NCBI RefSeq assembly: GCF_900107995.1
Contig: NZ_FNUM01000001.1
Coordinates: 62,001-126,000, forward strand
Reading direction: 5' to 3'
Length of the DNA stretch: 64,000 bases
Source of the DNA: Alcanivorax sp. DSM 26293
GTDB lineage: Bacteria; Pseudomonadota; Gammaproteobacteria; Pseudomonadales; Alcanivoracaceae
The first letter of the stretch is position 1; each line of letters begins with the position of its first letter. Of the stretch, positions 27,934 through 36,507 are shown piece after piece. Position numbers and translations under genes: made by a program. Under the pieces are notes generated by a model. That model had not been told where the DNA came from. It did not search any database and saw only the letters and a list, made by a program, of their open reading frames with translations.

Positions 27934-29037
27934 ATGCCCTACTTCACCCTGCCCGATCTGGGCGAAGGTTTGCAGGAAGCGGAAGTCGTCGAATGGCACG
28001 TGAAAGAAGGTGACACCGTGAAGGTGGATGACCTGCTGCTCAGCGTGGAAACCGCCAAGGCCATTGTCGATATCCCCGCTCCCCGGGACGGCATCATCGC
28101 CACCCTGTTCGTGGCCAACGGCGATCTGGTGCATACCGGCGAACCGCTGCTGGCCTTTGCCGGTGACGAGGGCAGCGGCAGCCAGACCGTGGTGGGCAAT
28201 CTGCAGAGCCAGGAGGATGCGGACAACCCGGACAGCTTCGTGATCGGCGCCGTCCCCGACTCCCGCCCTTCCGGCGGCACCACTCCCGCCATCCGCGCCC
28301 TGGCCCGCCACCTGGGCGTCAACCTGGACCAGATCAAGGGCAGCGGCCCGGCGGGCAGCATTACCCTCGAGGATGTGCAGCAACACGCCAACCTGAAACA
28401 CAGCCACGGCGACAGCACGCCGCTGAAAGGCGTGGCCCGCACCATGGCAAAGGCCATGGCCAGCGCCGGGCAACAGGTGGTGCCGGTGAGCCTGTTCGAC
28501 CAGGTCAGCGTCAGCCACTGGTCGCAGGACACGGATATTACCCTGCGCCTGATCCGTGCCATCGTCGCCGGCTGCCAGGCAGAGCCAAGGGTGAACGCCT
28601 GGTTCGACGGCGAGCAGCTAAGCATGCGATTGGTGGAGAAAGTGGACCTGGGGATTGCCGTGGATACCCCGGACGGTCTTTTTGTACCGGTATTGCGGGA
28701 CGTGGCCAACCGGGAACCCTCTGACCTTCGGCAAGGCCTCAACCGCCTGCGCCGGGATGTGGAGCAGCGAAAAATTCCCGCCAGGGAACTGCAAGGCGCC
28801 ACCCTGACCCTGAGCAACTTCGGTACCTTGGCCGGTCGTTATGCCACCCCGGTTGTAGTGCCTCCCCAGGTGGCCATTGTGGGTGCCGGCAAACGTTTTG
28901 CTCAGCCGGGTATTCGCAACGGGGAGTGGTTCGAGGATTGGCAACTGCCGGTCAGTCTCACCTTTGACCATCGTGCTCTGAACGGCGGCCAGGCAGCCCG
29001 TTTTCTGGCCGCGCTACTGGCTGACCTGGGTCATTAA
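27934..29037 (+). CDS. 2-Oxoacid dehydrogenase E2, dihydrolipoamide acyltransferase
   Basis: The acyltransferase core of the complex, 367 residues. An N-terminal lipoyl domain (1-80) has the lipoylation motif VETAKAIVDIPAP. A peripheral-subunit-binding domain at about 112-150 (TPAIRALARHLGVNL) and the catalytic domain follow. The catalytic motif reads FDHRALNGG, with His346 and Asn350 where E2 enzymes commonly have Asp (HxxxDG). This may alter catalysis or mark a subfamily. It starts after CAAGGAG. Only one lipoyl domain is present, as in branched-chain E2. Confidence 0.9.
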   Translation: MPYFTLPDLGEGLQEAEVVEWHVKEGDTVKVDDLLLSVETAKAIVDIPAPRDGIIATLFVANGDLVHTGEPLLAFAGDEGSGSQTVVGNLQSQEDADNPDSFVIGAVPDSRPSGGTTPAIRALARHLGVNLDQIKGSGPAGSITLEDVQQHANLKHSHGDSTPLKGVARTMAKAMASAGQQVVPVSLFDQVSVSHWSQDTDITLRLIRAIVAGCQAEPRVNAWFDGEQLSMRLVEKVDLGIAVDTPDGLFVPVLRDVANREPSDLRQGLNRLRRDVEQRKIPARELQGATLTLSNFGTLAGRYATPVVVPPQVAIVGAGKRFAQPGIRNGEWFEDWQLPVSLTFDHRALNGGQAARFLAALLADLGH

Positions 29038-29047
29038 CAGCCTTGCT

Positions 29048-29077
29048 GCAGGTGCCATCTTTGCTGACGGCACCTGC
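29048..29077. terminator. Hairpin between convergent E2 and yebC-like genes
   Basis: A 9-bp stem GCAGGTGCC/GGCACCTGC with a 12-base loop lies between two convergent stop codons. There is a short T run (GGCCGTTTTA) a few bases past it, so its strength as a terminator is uncertain. Confidence 0.6.
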
Positions 29078-29087
29078 ACGGGCCGTT

Positions 29088-29810
29088 TTATTCAGCCAGA
29101 TCCACGTTGTGATAGACGTTCTGCACATCGTCCAGATCGTTGAGCATGGCCAGGAATTTATCGAACAACTCCCGATCATCACCACTCACCGTGGTATAGC
29201 TCTGCGGGATAAACTGGATCTCGTCCACCTCGAAATCGATCCCTTCGAAAGCCGCGGTTAACGCCTGGCGGGCCTTGGCATATTCGGTGTTCGGGGTGAA
29301 CACGGTCAGCATTCCGTCTTCGTTTTCCAGATCGGTGACATCCACATCCGCTTCCATCAGCGCTTCCAGCACCGCCTCTTCATCATCGTGGCGGAACACG
29401 AAAATGGCCGCGTGATCGAACATGTGGGCCACGGTGCCCTGGGTGCCGATCTTGCATTTGGTCTTGGTAAACGCCACCCGTACATCCCCGAAGGTGCGGT
29501 TGGGGTTGTCCGTCAGGCATTCGATGATCGCCATGCAACCGCCGGGGCCATAGCCCTCGTAACGGGCCGGCGCAAAATCTTCGCCGCCACCGCCTTTGGC
29601 CTTGTCGATGGCTTTCTCGATCACATGGCCCGGCACCTGATCCTTCTTGGCCCGGTCGATCAAACTACGCAGGGCCAGATTGGCGGATGGGTCCAGGCCA
29701 CCTGCCTTGGCACAGACATAGATTTCACGACCATAGCGGCTATAAACCTTGGCTTTCATGTCCGAGGTTTTCGCCATGGATTCTTTTCGGTTCTGGTAGG
29801 CGCGGCCCAT
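29088..29810 (-). CDS. YebC/PmpR family protein (YeeN type)
   Basis: A 240-residue member of the YebC/PmpR family, related to E. coli YeeN. Family members are annotated as transcriptional regulators; some recent work connects them to translation of polyproline-containing proteins. The pattern [20 protein letters not shown] and the [19 protein letters not shown] region are well conserved. The start at 29810 gives the [10 protein letters not shown]-terminus equivalent to MGRKWANI of YeeN. It is convergent with the E2 gene. Confidence 0.9.
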   Translation of the reverse strand: MGRAYQNRKESMAKTSDMKAKVYSRYGREIYVCAKAGGLDPSANLALRSLIDRAKKDQVPGHVIEKAIDKAKGGGGEDFAPARYEGYGPGGCMAIIECLTDNPNRTFGDVRVAFTKTKCKIGTQGTVAHMFDHAAIFVFRHDDEEAVLEALMEADVDVTDLENEDGMLTVFTPNTEYAKARQALTAAFEGIDFEVDEIQFIPQSYTTVSGDDRELFDKFLAMLNDLDDVQNVYHNVDLAE

Positions 29811-29913
29811 GGGATACTTGCTCCGAGAGTGATAGTCAGCCGCAGATTCTAGGGGAAAACCCGGAAATTACCTACGACCGACGCATCCTCTCCTCGCCAT
29901 GCCCCCCTGACAG

Positions 29914-30822
29914 CTAATCATTCAGATAGCGCACCCCGGTCAACCGCTCCGATTCCTCCCACAACCGCTGTGCAACGGCCTGGTTGTCAGTGATCTTGCG
30001 GGCAAAGGCCGGGGCCGGATAGCCGCGTAACTCCATCAGTTTGCCATCCGGACCGTAATAGCCACCCGCCTCTACCGCATCGCTGGTGGCAGCCATGACA
30101 CCGGGCAGGCACCCCATCTGTGCAGACTGCGCCATGATCTTGTTGAACAGGCCCCCGCCGGGCACCGTATCCTGAAGGTGGGTTGCGGAATAGCCGGGAT
30201 GGGCGGCCATGACCCGGATGCGCGAGCCGGATGCCTGCAAGCGACGCTGCAGGTCCTTGGCGAAAATCAGGTTGGCCAGCTTGCTCTGACAATAGAAGGG
30301 CCAGCGGGAATAACGTTTCTCCGCATTGAGATTCCCCCACATCAATTTCCCGCCCCGATGGGCCAGGCTGGATATCTGCACAATTCGCGGATCATCGGCG
30401 GATTCCAGACGCTCAATTAACTGACCGGTCAACGCAAAATGCCCCAGGTGGTTGGTGCCAAACTGCATTTCGAAACCATCCCGGGTTCGCTGCAACGGTG
30501 GAGCCATCAAACCCGCGTTGTTGAGCAACACATCCAGGGTGGCAAAGCGCTGCTTTACCGCCTCGGCAAAGGCCTTCACCGAGGCCAGATCCGCCAGATC
30601 CAGCGCCATGATTGACAGTCGGGCCCCGGGGGCTACCGCTTTCACCGCCTGCGCCGCCGCGTTGGCCTTGTCCGCATTTCGACAGGCCATGATCACTTCC
30701 GCGCCCCGGCCGGCGAACAACTTCACCGCTTCCAGGCCGATACCGCTGTTGGCGCCAGTGACCAGAATCGTCTTGCCGGAAAGATCTGGAATCATCTCCG
30801 GCCGCCAGCTGGATTTGCCCAT
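29914..30822 (-). CDS. SDR family oxidoreductase, retinol dehydrogenase-like
   Basis: A classical-type short-chain dehydrogenase of 302 residues. The NAD(P)-binding motif is TGANSGIG, NNAG follows in the middle, and the catalytic Tyr/Lys are in YCQSK. The extended pattern (MACRNADKA, HPGYSATHLQ) resembles retinol dehydrogenase/protochlorophyllide reductase-like SDRs that reduce lipophilic carbonyls. The start at 30822 follows AGGAGAGG; the frame is open upstream to 30951 without a better site. It is divergent from another SDR gene. Confidence 0.88.
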   Translation of the reverse strand: MGKSSWRPEMIPDLSGKTILVTGANSGIGLEAVKLFAGRGAEVIMACRNADKANAAAQAVKAVAPGARLSIMALDLADLASVKAFAEAVKQRFATLDVLLNNAGLMAPPLQRTRDGFEMQFGTNHLGHFALTGQLIERLESADDPRIVQISSLAHRGGKLMWGNLNAEKRYSRWPFYCQSKLANLIFAKDLQRRLQASGSRIRVMAAHPGYSATHLQDTVPGGGLFNKIMAQSAQMGCLPGVMAATSDAVEAGGYYGPDGKLMELRGYPAPAFARKITDNQAVAQRLWEESERLTGVRYLND

Positions 30823-31053
30823 ACGAGAACCTCTCCTGTCGTTGTGATGAAAATGATTGTGCACGGCAGCGGCTATCGCCACCCCTTCCTGCTGGGCCAA
30901 TCGTGTGACACCAAAGGGAAAGCCTGAGATCGGCAACTGGTGAATCCACAAGACCCTGACTGAGCATCAGTGGTATGGTTCTGTGCTTGTTTTGACCCAC
31001 CGGTGATGGCTGTGATGATCACCGGGCACAACGATTGACTGGGAGATCAACAC

Positions 31054-31905
31054 GTGGGCAAGAAGTATGACCTGAATGGCAAGGTGGTTCTCATCACCGG
31101 CGCAACCGGCGGCATTGGTGCTGCCAGCGCGCGAGCGCTTTATTCGAAAGGCGCGAATCTGGTGCTGACGGATTTATCCCAGCAGTCCCTGGATTTGCTC
31201 GCCGCAGAATTTGATGTCACCCGGGTACTCGCCGTGCCCCTCGACGTCACTGATGCTGCCGCCTCAAAAGCTGTCGTTAAGCAAGCCGTCGCGCACTTTG
31301 GCCGTCTCGATATCGCCTTTGCCAACGCCGGCATTGCCTGGCGGAACAATCCCGCAACCATCGCCAGCTGCGATGAGGACGAGTTCGAGAAAATTATCGA
31401 CGTGGATCTGTTCGGCGTCTGGCGCACCCTGCGTGCAGCCCTGCCGGAAGTGCAGCGGAATCATGGCCAGATTGTCATTACCTCCTCCATCTATTCGTTC
31501 GTCAACGGCATGGTCAATGCCCCCTACGCCGCCTCCAAGGCCGCTGTGGAAATGCTCGGCAGGGCCTTGCGGGCTGAGCTGGCGGGTACCGGCGCCAGCG
31601 CCAGCGTGCTCTATCCGGGTTGGACCGCAACACCGATCACCGATCTCGCCTTCGGGGGGCATGCCACCGCCTCCGAGTTGATTGAAAGCGCCTTTCCTGC
31701 CGTACTGAGAAAGCAGGTGCAACCCGAGGAAATTGCCACTGCCCTGGTTGCCGGCCTGGCAACCCGTTCCGCCGCCATCATTGCCCCGGCCCGCTGGAAA
31801 CCCTTGTCCATGTTGCGCGGGGTGATGAGCCCCCTCAGCGATGCGCTACTGGCGCGAAGCGATAAAATTCACCGCCTGGTGCGCGATATCGAATCGAATC
31901 GCTAG
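31054..31905 (+). CDS. SDR family oxidoreductase
   Basis: A short-chain dehydrogenase of 283 residues. It has the cofactor loop TGATGGIG near residue 15, NAG (FANAGIAW), catalytic Ser region ITSSIYSF, and YAASK. The C-terminal 50 residues are positively charged and hydrophobic (MLRGVMSPLSDALLARSDK), as in SDRs of lipid metabolism. The GTG start follows GGGAGATC at 31040. It is divergent from the neighbouring SDR, and its substrate cannot be assigned. Confidence 0.85.
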   Translation: MGKKYDLNGKVVLITGATGGIGAASARALYSKGANLVLTDLSQQSLDLLAAEFDVTRVLAVPLDVTDAAASKAVVKQAVAHFGRLDIAFANAGIAWRNNPATIASCDEDEFEKIIDVDLFGVWRTLRAALPEVQRNHGQIVITSSIYSFVNGMVNAPYAASKAAVEMLGRALRAELAGTGASASVLYPGWTATPITDLAFGGHATASELIESAFPAVLRKQVQPEEIATALVAGLATRSAAIIAPARWKPLSMLRGVMSPLSDALLARSDKIHRLVRDIESNR

Positions 31906-32060
31906 CAAGACCACCTCGCGGCATTTCCTGCCACTTCCTATACGGCAGGAAGTGTCGCGGGCCGGGCGCTACCCCTGCCCTGACTTTTCAAGCTTTGACT
32001 CCCCCACCACCACTGGCATGATCAACCTATCCCAGCCCGCAGTGCCAGCCAGGAGTCACC

Positions 32061-33602
32061 ATGTCCAAACCCGTGATTGCCGATATCAAACCGCATAAAA
32101 CCGAACTCAAGCCGGGGGAAACCTACTACTTCTGCCGCTGCGGCCGTTCTGCCAACCAACCTTTCTGTGATGGCTCCCATGCGGGCACGGATATCACCCC
32201 TCTCGGCTTTGAAGCGGACAAGGACGAAGGCTACCTGTGCATGTGCAAGCACAGCGCCTCTTTCCCGTATTGCGATGGAACCCACGCGCGCTTTGACAAG
32301 GATCAGGTCGGCAAGGAAGGACCCGGGCCGGATGCCATCTCCCGGGACGGCATGCCCAGCCCCAAAGCCACTGCAGAAGAACCGAATGTGGAGTTGATCC
32401 ATGCGCTGGCGGAAAATGGCCTGGCCAAAATGGGCCATCATGGTCCCATGAGTGCCATGGGGGTGCCCCGGGACCGCCTTCCCAAGTGGGATGATATTCA
32501 GATCATGGTGGCACAGATGGCCACACAACCATTGCTGGACGATCAACCGGTGGGTACCGAGCTGGTTATCGGCCCCCGGGCAGACAAACCGTTAACCCTG
32601 GATATTCCCCTGATGGTCTCGGACATGAGCTTCGGCGCCCTCTCTGAAGAAGCCAAGGTGTCGCTGGCCCGTGGCGCAGAACTGGCCGGCACCGGCATCT
32701 GCTCCGGAGAGGGGGGCATGCTGCCCGAAGAGCAGGCCGCCAACTCTCGTTACTTCTACGAATTGGCCAGCGCCATGTTTGGCTATAGCGAAGACCATCT
32801 TAAGAAGGTGCAGGCGTTCCACTTCAAGGGAGGCCAGGGTGCCAAGACCGGTACCGGCGGCCATCTGCCCGCCAACAAGAACGTGGGCAAGATTTCCCAG
32901 GTACGCCAGATTCCCGAAGGACAGCCGGCCATTTCCCCTGCCACCTTCAGGGAGCTGCACAGCAGCGATGATTTCAAACGTTTTGCGGATCGGGTACGGG
33001 AAGTATCCGGCGGTATTCCGGTGGGATTCAAGCTGAGCGCGAACCATATCGAAAGGGACATACAGTTCGCCCTGGATGCCAGCGCCGACTACATCATTCT
33101 GGATGGCCGGGGTGGCGGCACCGGCGCCGCCCCGACCATTTTCCGTGATCACATCAGCGTGCCCACTATCCCTGCCCTGGCCCGGGCCCGCCGATTCCTG
33201 GATGACAAAGGCGCCAGTGGCAACGTCACCCTGCTGATCACCGGCGGCCTGCGCATGCCCATGGATTTTATCAAGGCCCTGGCTCTTGGCGCCGACGGCA
33301 TCGCTCTTTCCAACAGCGCCATGCAGGCCATTGGTTGTGTCGGTGCCCGCATGTGCAACACCAATCAGTGTCCTGCAGGGATTGCCACCCAGAACGAAGC
33401 GTTGCGAAAACGACTGGACGTGGACCACGCCGCCCAACGCCTGGCCAACTTTTTCCATGCTTCCACAGAACTGATGCAAGTGATGGCCCGCGCCTGCGGA
33501 CACGACCATCTGAATCAGTTCCGATTGGATGATCTCGCCACCTTTGATCGGGACATGGCCAGCCTGGCGGGGGTTCGCTATAGCGGACTGGGCGGGGCCT
33601 AG
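32061..33602 (+). CDS. CDGSH iron-sulfur domains fused to FMN-binding glutamate synthase domain
   Basis: A 513-residue fusion. The N-terminus carries two CDGSH-type 2Fe-2S motifs: Cys25/Cys27/Cys36/His40 and Cys60/Cys62/Cys71/His75, both with the full CxCx2Sx3PxCDGxH pattern. From about residue 120 on, the protein resembles the FMN-binding domain of glutamate synthase: SDMSFGALS, KGGQGAKTG, GRGGGTGAAP, and a three-Cys region (CVGARMCNTNQCPAGIATQ) typical of its 3Fe-4S cluster. There is no glutaminase domain. An electron-transfer chain from 2Fe-2S to FMN is plausible; whether it makes glutamate is unknown. No partner gene is adjacent. Confidence 0.85.
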   Translation: MSKPVIADIKPHKTELKPGETYYFCRCGRSANQPFCDGSHAGTDITPLGFEADKDEGYLCMCKHSASFPYCDGTHARFDKDQVGKEGPGPDAISRDGMPSPKATAEEPNVELIHALAENGLAKMGHHGPMSAMGVPRDRLPKWDDIQIMVAQMATQPLLDDQPVGTELVIGPRADKPLTLDIPLMVSDMSFGALSEEAKVSLARGAELAGTGICSGEGGMLPEEQAANSRYFYELASAMFGYSEDHLKKVQAFHFKGGQGAKTGTGGHLPANKNVGKISQVRQIPEGQPAISPATFRELHSSDDFKRFADRVREVSGGIPVGFKLSANHIERDIQFALDASADYIILDGRGGGTGAAPTIFRDHISVPTIPALARARRFLDDKGASGNVTLLITGGLRMPMDFIKALALGADGIALSNSAMQAIGCVGARMCNTNQCPAGIATQNEALRKRLDVDHAAQRLANFFHASTELMQVMARACGHDHLNQFRLDDLATFDRDMASLAGVRYSGLGGA

Positions 33603-33983
33603 CCTGAGCAAAATAAGTCTTTACCCGTGCTGTTGTACGCCATTGCCTACAAAGTAGCCCCTGCCTGTAAGATAAATCTTACGTCAGGGGATGACCTGCG
33701 TGGCAACTGAGCCCGCGTTGCCCGACGGTCATAATATCTCCAATAATCAAACCTTTATAAAAGCTGGCTAATCGTCATTCGATCTTCAGGCCATAAAGAC
33801 AGTCAACGCGGCGTGATCGCAAAATCTGTTCATCCCTTCAAACTCTCCGCCTGTCGCGATCCCTTTGCCCTGTCCGCCGTGCCGAAACTAATAATAAGTG
33901 AGACATGGTTCACTAACTGAGAGTGCACCAATGGCTTAGTTACCACTGCGATGACCGGCCCCCCCGGACCCAGGAAGGCACAA
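33603..33983. other. Intergenic region before the GTPase-roadblock operon
   Basis: These 381 bases have no recognisable gene. They hold a palindrome at 33658-33690 and then sequence that should contain the promoter of the operon starting at 33984. The stretch is more AT-rich than its surroundings. No sigma-54 or other specific promoter could be assigned with confidence. Confidence 0.5.
33658..33690. promoter_or_regulatory. Palindrome upstream of the GTPase-roadblock operon
   Basis: Left arm 33658-33673 (CCCCTGCCTGTAAGAT) and right arm 33676-33690 (ATCTTACGTCAGGGG) pair almost fully around AA. It could be a terminator for the preceding gene without a T run, or an operator. Its function is not known. 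Confidence 0.45.
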
Positions 33984-34937
33984 ATGCGAACACAACGACT
34001 AGGATTTGTCGGATTAGAAGAAGACACGGTCAGTGCCTGCCTTTCGATGCTGAAAATCATCGACGGGCGCTCCTCGGTTCACTGGGATCAGAGCATCCCC
34101 GATGATGCGGATGTGTTGATGGTCGCGTGCGACAAGCAGGAACAGACCCGGCGCTCCGACCTGTCTGACAAACCCTGCATCGTGGTTTATCCGAACACCT
34201 ATGACAGGCCCGCCTCCACGTTTAGCTTGCCTCATCCATTTCGGGTCATGCAGCTGCTTGATGTGCTTGACGATGTGGTACGGACCTTGACCACGGACAC
34301 AACCCCGCGCCACACCAGCGCAACAGTGACGTCCACCACGCCGGATTCAACAACGGACTTCTGCGCGTCGTTGCATCATGTGATCAACGCCAAAGACGGA
34401 CAACGCAGCGAGCTATATTGCAGTCACAGCGATGAGGGCCTGTTGCTGGTAAAACCCGCAAGCCATCGTTTTTATGCCCGCCCCGCCCTTCTCCATGCAC
34501 TCAACGCCGGGACGGTGACCTTGTCACCACTGAGACCGTTCTCGGAGTCGGTTCCCGAAGGGATGGCTGCTCGCCCCCTGTTCGAGCTGGCCTGGATGAC
34601 GGGCGCCAAACACAGCGATGGCTTGCTCCCCTGGCTGGACCCGGACAGCCAGTTCCAGTTAAGCCGCTGGCCCAGTGCTGCTGCCCTCAACAAATCACGG
34701 CCCCTGCTTTCCCTGTGTGCATTGATGACCCGACGCGCGTTGGGCCGAGCGCAATTACAGATTTTGTCGAAATGCGATGAAGCCACCTTCAATCACTTCC
34801 TCAATGCCTGTGAAATTAGCGGGCTTCTGGTCAGTGAACGCCGTCGTTCAACGGCACAACCGACGGCTGTTGCGATGGAATCACAACGTTTTGGAGGCTT
34901 GATACGAGGCCTCAGAACTCGCCTGGGATTGAGCTGA
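33984..34937 (+). CDS. Uncharacterised protein, first gene of a GTPase-roadblock operon
   Basis: A 317-residue protein without an assigned family. Residues 1-101 (RLGFVGLEEDT, DADVLMVACD) look like a compact alpha/beta domain, perhaps a degenerate receiver. A Thr/Ser-rich linker spans about 102-125. The C-terminal half ends with a helical segment (about 250-300: GRAQLQILSKCDEATFNHFL) that resembles a winged helix like those in DUF742 or DUF4388 proteins. No signal peptide or membrane helix is seen. It starts after AGGAAGG and precedes the small GTPase by 4 bp. By position it may be an effector or regulator of the GTPase. The domain reading is an inference. Confidence 0.6.
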   Translation: MRTQRLGFVGLEEDTVSACLSMLKIIDGRSSVHWDQSIPDDADVLMVACDKQEQTRRSDLSDKPCIVVYPNTYDRPASTFSLPHPFRVMQLLDVLDDVVRTLTTDTTPRHTSATVTSTTPDSTTDFCASLHHVINAKDGQRSELYCSHSDEGLLLVKPASHRFYARPALLHALNAGTVTLSPLRPFSESVPEGMAARPLFELAWMTGAKHSDGLLPWLDPDSQFQLSRWPSAAALNKSRPLLSLCALMTRRALGRAQLQILSKCDEATFNHFLNACEISGLLVSERRRSTAQPTAVAMESQRFGGLIRGLRTRLGLS

Positions 34938-34941
34938 CAGC

Positions 34942-35493
34942 ATGACGCATGACGAATTCAAGATCCTCTTTACCGGGCCAATGGGCGCGGGAAAAACCAC
35001 TGCCATCGCCCAGTTAAGCGACGATGAATGCGTATCCACCGATGTGGTGAATACGGACCTGGAGCAATGCAACAAGGAAATGACCACGGCCGGACTGGAT
35101 TACGGCTATATCAGCCTGGCGGATGGTTTCGGGGTTCGGCTATACGGCACCCCGGGACAGGAGCGTTTCCGCTTCATGTGGCCCATTCTGGCCAGCAATG
35201 CGGCGGGCGTGATTCTGCTTCTGAACGGTGAGCACCCGGATCTTGAGAAACACCTGGCCATCTACGCCGACGCCTTTGCCAACAACGGCGAAACACCACT
35301 GGTGGTGGGAATTGGCCGGCTGGCGGCCAACGATTTCAGCTGTGTTGATCTGGTAACGGAAAGACTGGCGAACATGGGCCTCTTCGTTCCCGTGATTTCC
35401 GTCGATGTCAGGGAAAAAGAAGACGTATTGCTGCTGGTGGAGACCCTTCTCTGCCAGATCGAAGCTCACGAGATGGAATTAATGGAAGTATGA
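34942..35493 (+). CDS. Small Ras-like GTPase, MglA/CvnD-like
   Basis: A 183-residue P-loop GTPase of a bacterial small-GTPase group. G1 is GPMGAGKTT (residues 12-20), G3 is GTPGQERF (69-76) with the likely catalytic Gln73. The G4 site reads VVGIGRLAAND (121-131) and lacks the NKxD guanine-specificity motif, so nucleotide preference is uncertain. It resembles MglA of Myxococcus and the GTPase of Streptomyces conservons. It is translationally coupled to the roadblock gene that follows (ATGA overlap), as expected for a GTPase and its regulator. Confidence 0.85.
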   Translation: MTHDEFKILFTGPMGAGKTTAIAQLSDDECVSTDVVNTDLEQCNKEMTTAGLDYGYISLADGFGVRLYGTPGQERFRFMWPILASNAAGVILLLNGEHPDLEKHLAIYADAFANNGETPLVVGIGRLAANDFSCVDLVTERLANMGLFVPVISVDVREKEDVLLLVETLLCQIEAHEMELMEV

Positions 35494-35894
35494 CTAACAA
35501 GAACCCCCTGGGTCAGGCAGCGACAGAGATAGCGCAACAACAACTGCAGAAGTTGCGGGCAACCACCACCGGAATCACCTCCGCAGTGTTGTTGAGCAGC
35601 GACGGATTTGAAGTGACCTCTCTGGAAACGGACAAGGGCAAGGCCAGTCGACTTGCTGCCATGGGCAGCTCTCTGGCAGCGATCAGCTCTGCCATTGCCA
35701 AGGAAGCAGGCATCTCCGAATGTCGCCGTCTTATCGTGGAATCCGAGGAAGGTGTCGTGGCTGTCATGACAGTGCCGGACAGCTCTCCTCCTCTGGTATT
35801 GGCCGTTGTGGCCAATGATGCCTCCAGACTGGGGCAACTGCTCTGGGGCGCCAAACACTGCTGTGCAGCGTTATCAAAAAAGTTAAAAAAGTGA
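35490..35894 (+). CDS. Roadblock/LC7 domain protein 1
   Basis: A 134-residue protein with the roadblock/LC7 fold: ITSAVLLSSDGFEVTSL at the start of the fold, a central helix (KASRLAAMGSSLAAISSAI) and VVAVMTVPDSSPPLVLAVVA. Such proteins, including MglB, dimerise and act as GTPase-activating or exchange partners of small GTPases. Its start overlaps the GTPase stop codon. The C-terminal LSKKLKK tail is basic. A second roadblock protein is encoded 46 bp downstream. Confidence 0.82.
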   Translation: MTNKNPLGQAATEIAQQQLQKLRATTTGITSAVLLSSDGFEVTSLETDKGKASRLAAMGSSLAAISSAIAKEAGISECRRLIVESEEGVVAVMTVPDSSPPLVLAVVANDASRLGQLLWGAKHCCAALSKKLKK

Positions 35895-35940
35895 GTTAAC
35901 TCCCTGGAAAAAGGGAAAAAATATAAATTAGGAGTATGAA

Positions 35941-36300
35941 ATGGGCAACGTTAACGAAAGTTTGAAAACCCTGCTGCAGGCCGATGGCGCCATGTGCGCT
36001 GCTATTGTGGACGCCAACAGTGGCATGATGCTGGGCCATGAAGGCACAGGGCTCGATCTGGAACTGGCCGCCGCCGGCAATACCGAAGTGGTGCGCGCCA
36101 AAATGAAGACCATGAAATCCCTGGGTCTTAACGACGCGATTGAGGATATCCTCATTACGCTTGGCAGCCAGTATCACATCATTCGTCCGGTCGCGAAGAA
36201 TGAGGGGCTGTTCATGTACCTGGTGCTGGACAAAGCCAAATCCAACCTGGCCCTGGCGCGCCGCAACTGCCAGCAAGTAGAAACCTCGCTGACAGTCTAA
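35941..36300 (+). CDS. Roadblock/LC7 domain protein 2
   Basis: A 119-residue protein with a likely roadblock/LC7 fold: DGAMCAAIVDANSGMMLGHE, then a helix (LAAAGNTEVVRAKMKTMKSL), and SQYHIIRPVAKNEGLFMYLVLDK. It is only distantly like the first roadblock protein and may form a heterodimer or a separate homodimer. It starts after TTAGGAG. A hairpin terminator lies just past its stop, marking the end of the four-gene operon. Confidence 0.78.
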   Translation: MGNVNESLKTLLQADGAMCAAIVDANSGMMLGHEGTGLDLELAAAGNTEVVRAKMKTMKSLGLNDAIEDILITLGSQYHIIRPVAKNEGLFMYLVLDKAKSNLALARRNCQQVETSLTV

Positions 36301-36308
36301 CGCGGGCC

Positions 36309-36344
36309 CCTGGAGCGGTAGCCAATACCGCTCCAGGTTGTTAT
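36309..36344 (+). terminator. Terminator of the GTPase-roadblock operon
   Basis: A 12-bp perfect stem CCTGGAGCGGTA/TACCGCTCCAGG with a 5-base loop is followed by TTGTTATT. It starts 8 bp past the stop codon of the second roadblock gene. Confidence 0.82.
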
Positions 36345-36507
36345 TCAACCGTGCGGTAACGCACCTTCGCCCGGCCATTCAGCCTGGCTTGTGCTGTCCT
36401 GTCATGTCTGACGGGGACGGGCTTCCGCCTGAGGAGCCGGGTTTCCCATCTGTCCCACCCTGTTGCTACACTGCCGGGCCTTCTCTGCGATTTTCTGAGA
36501 CCGCTGT

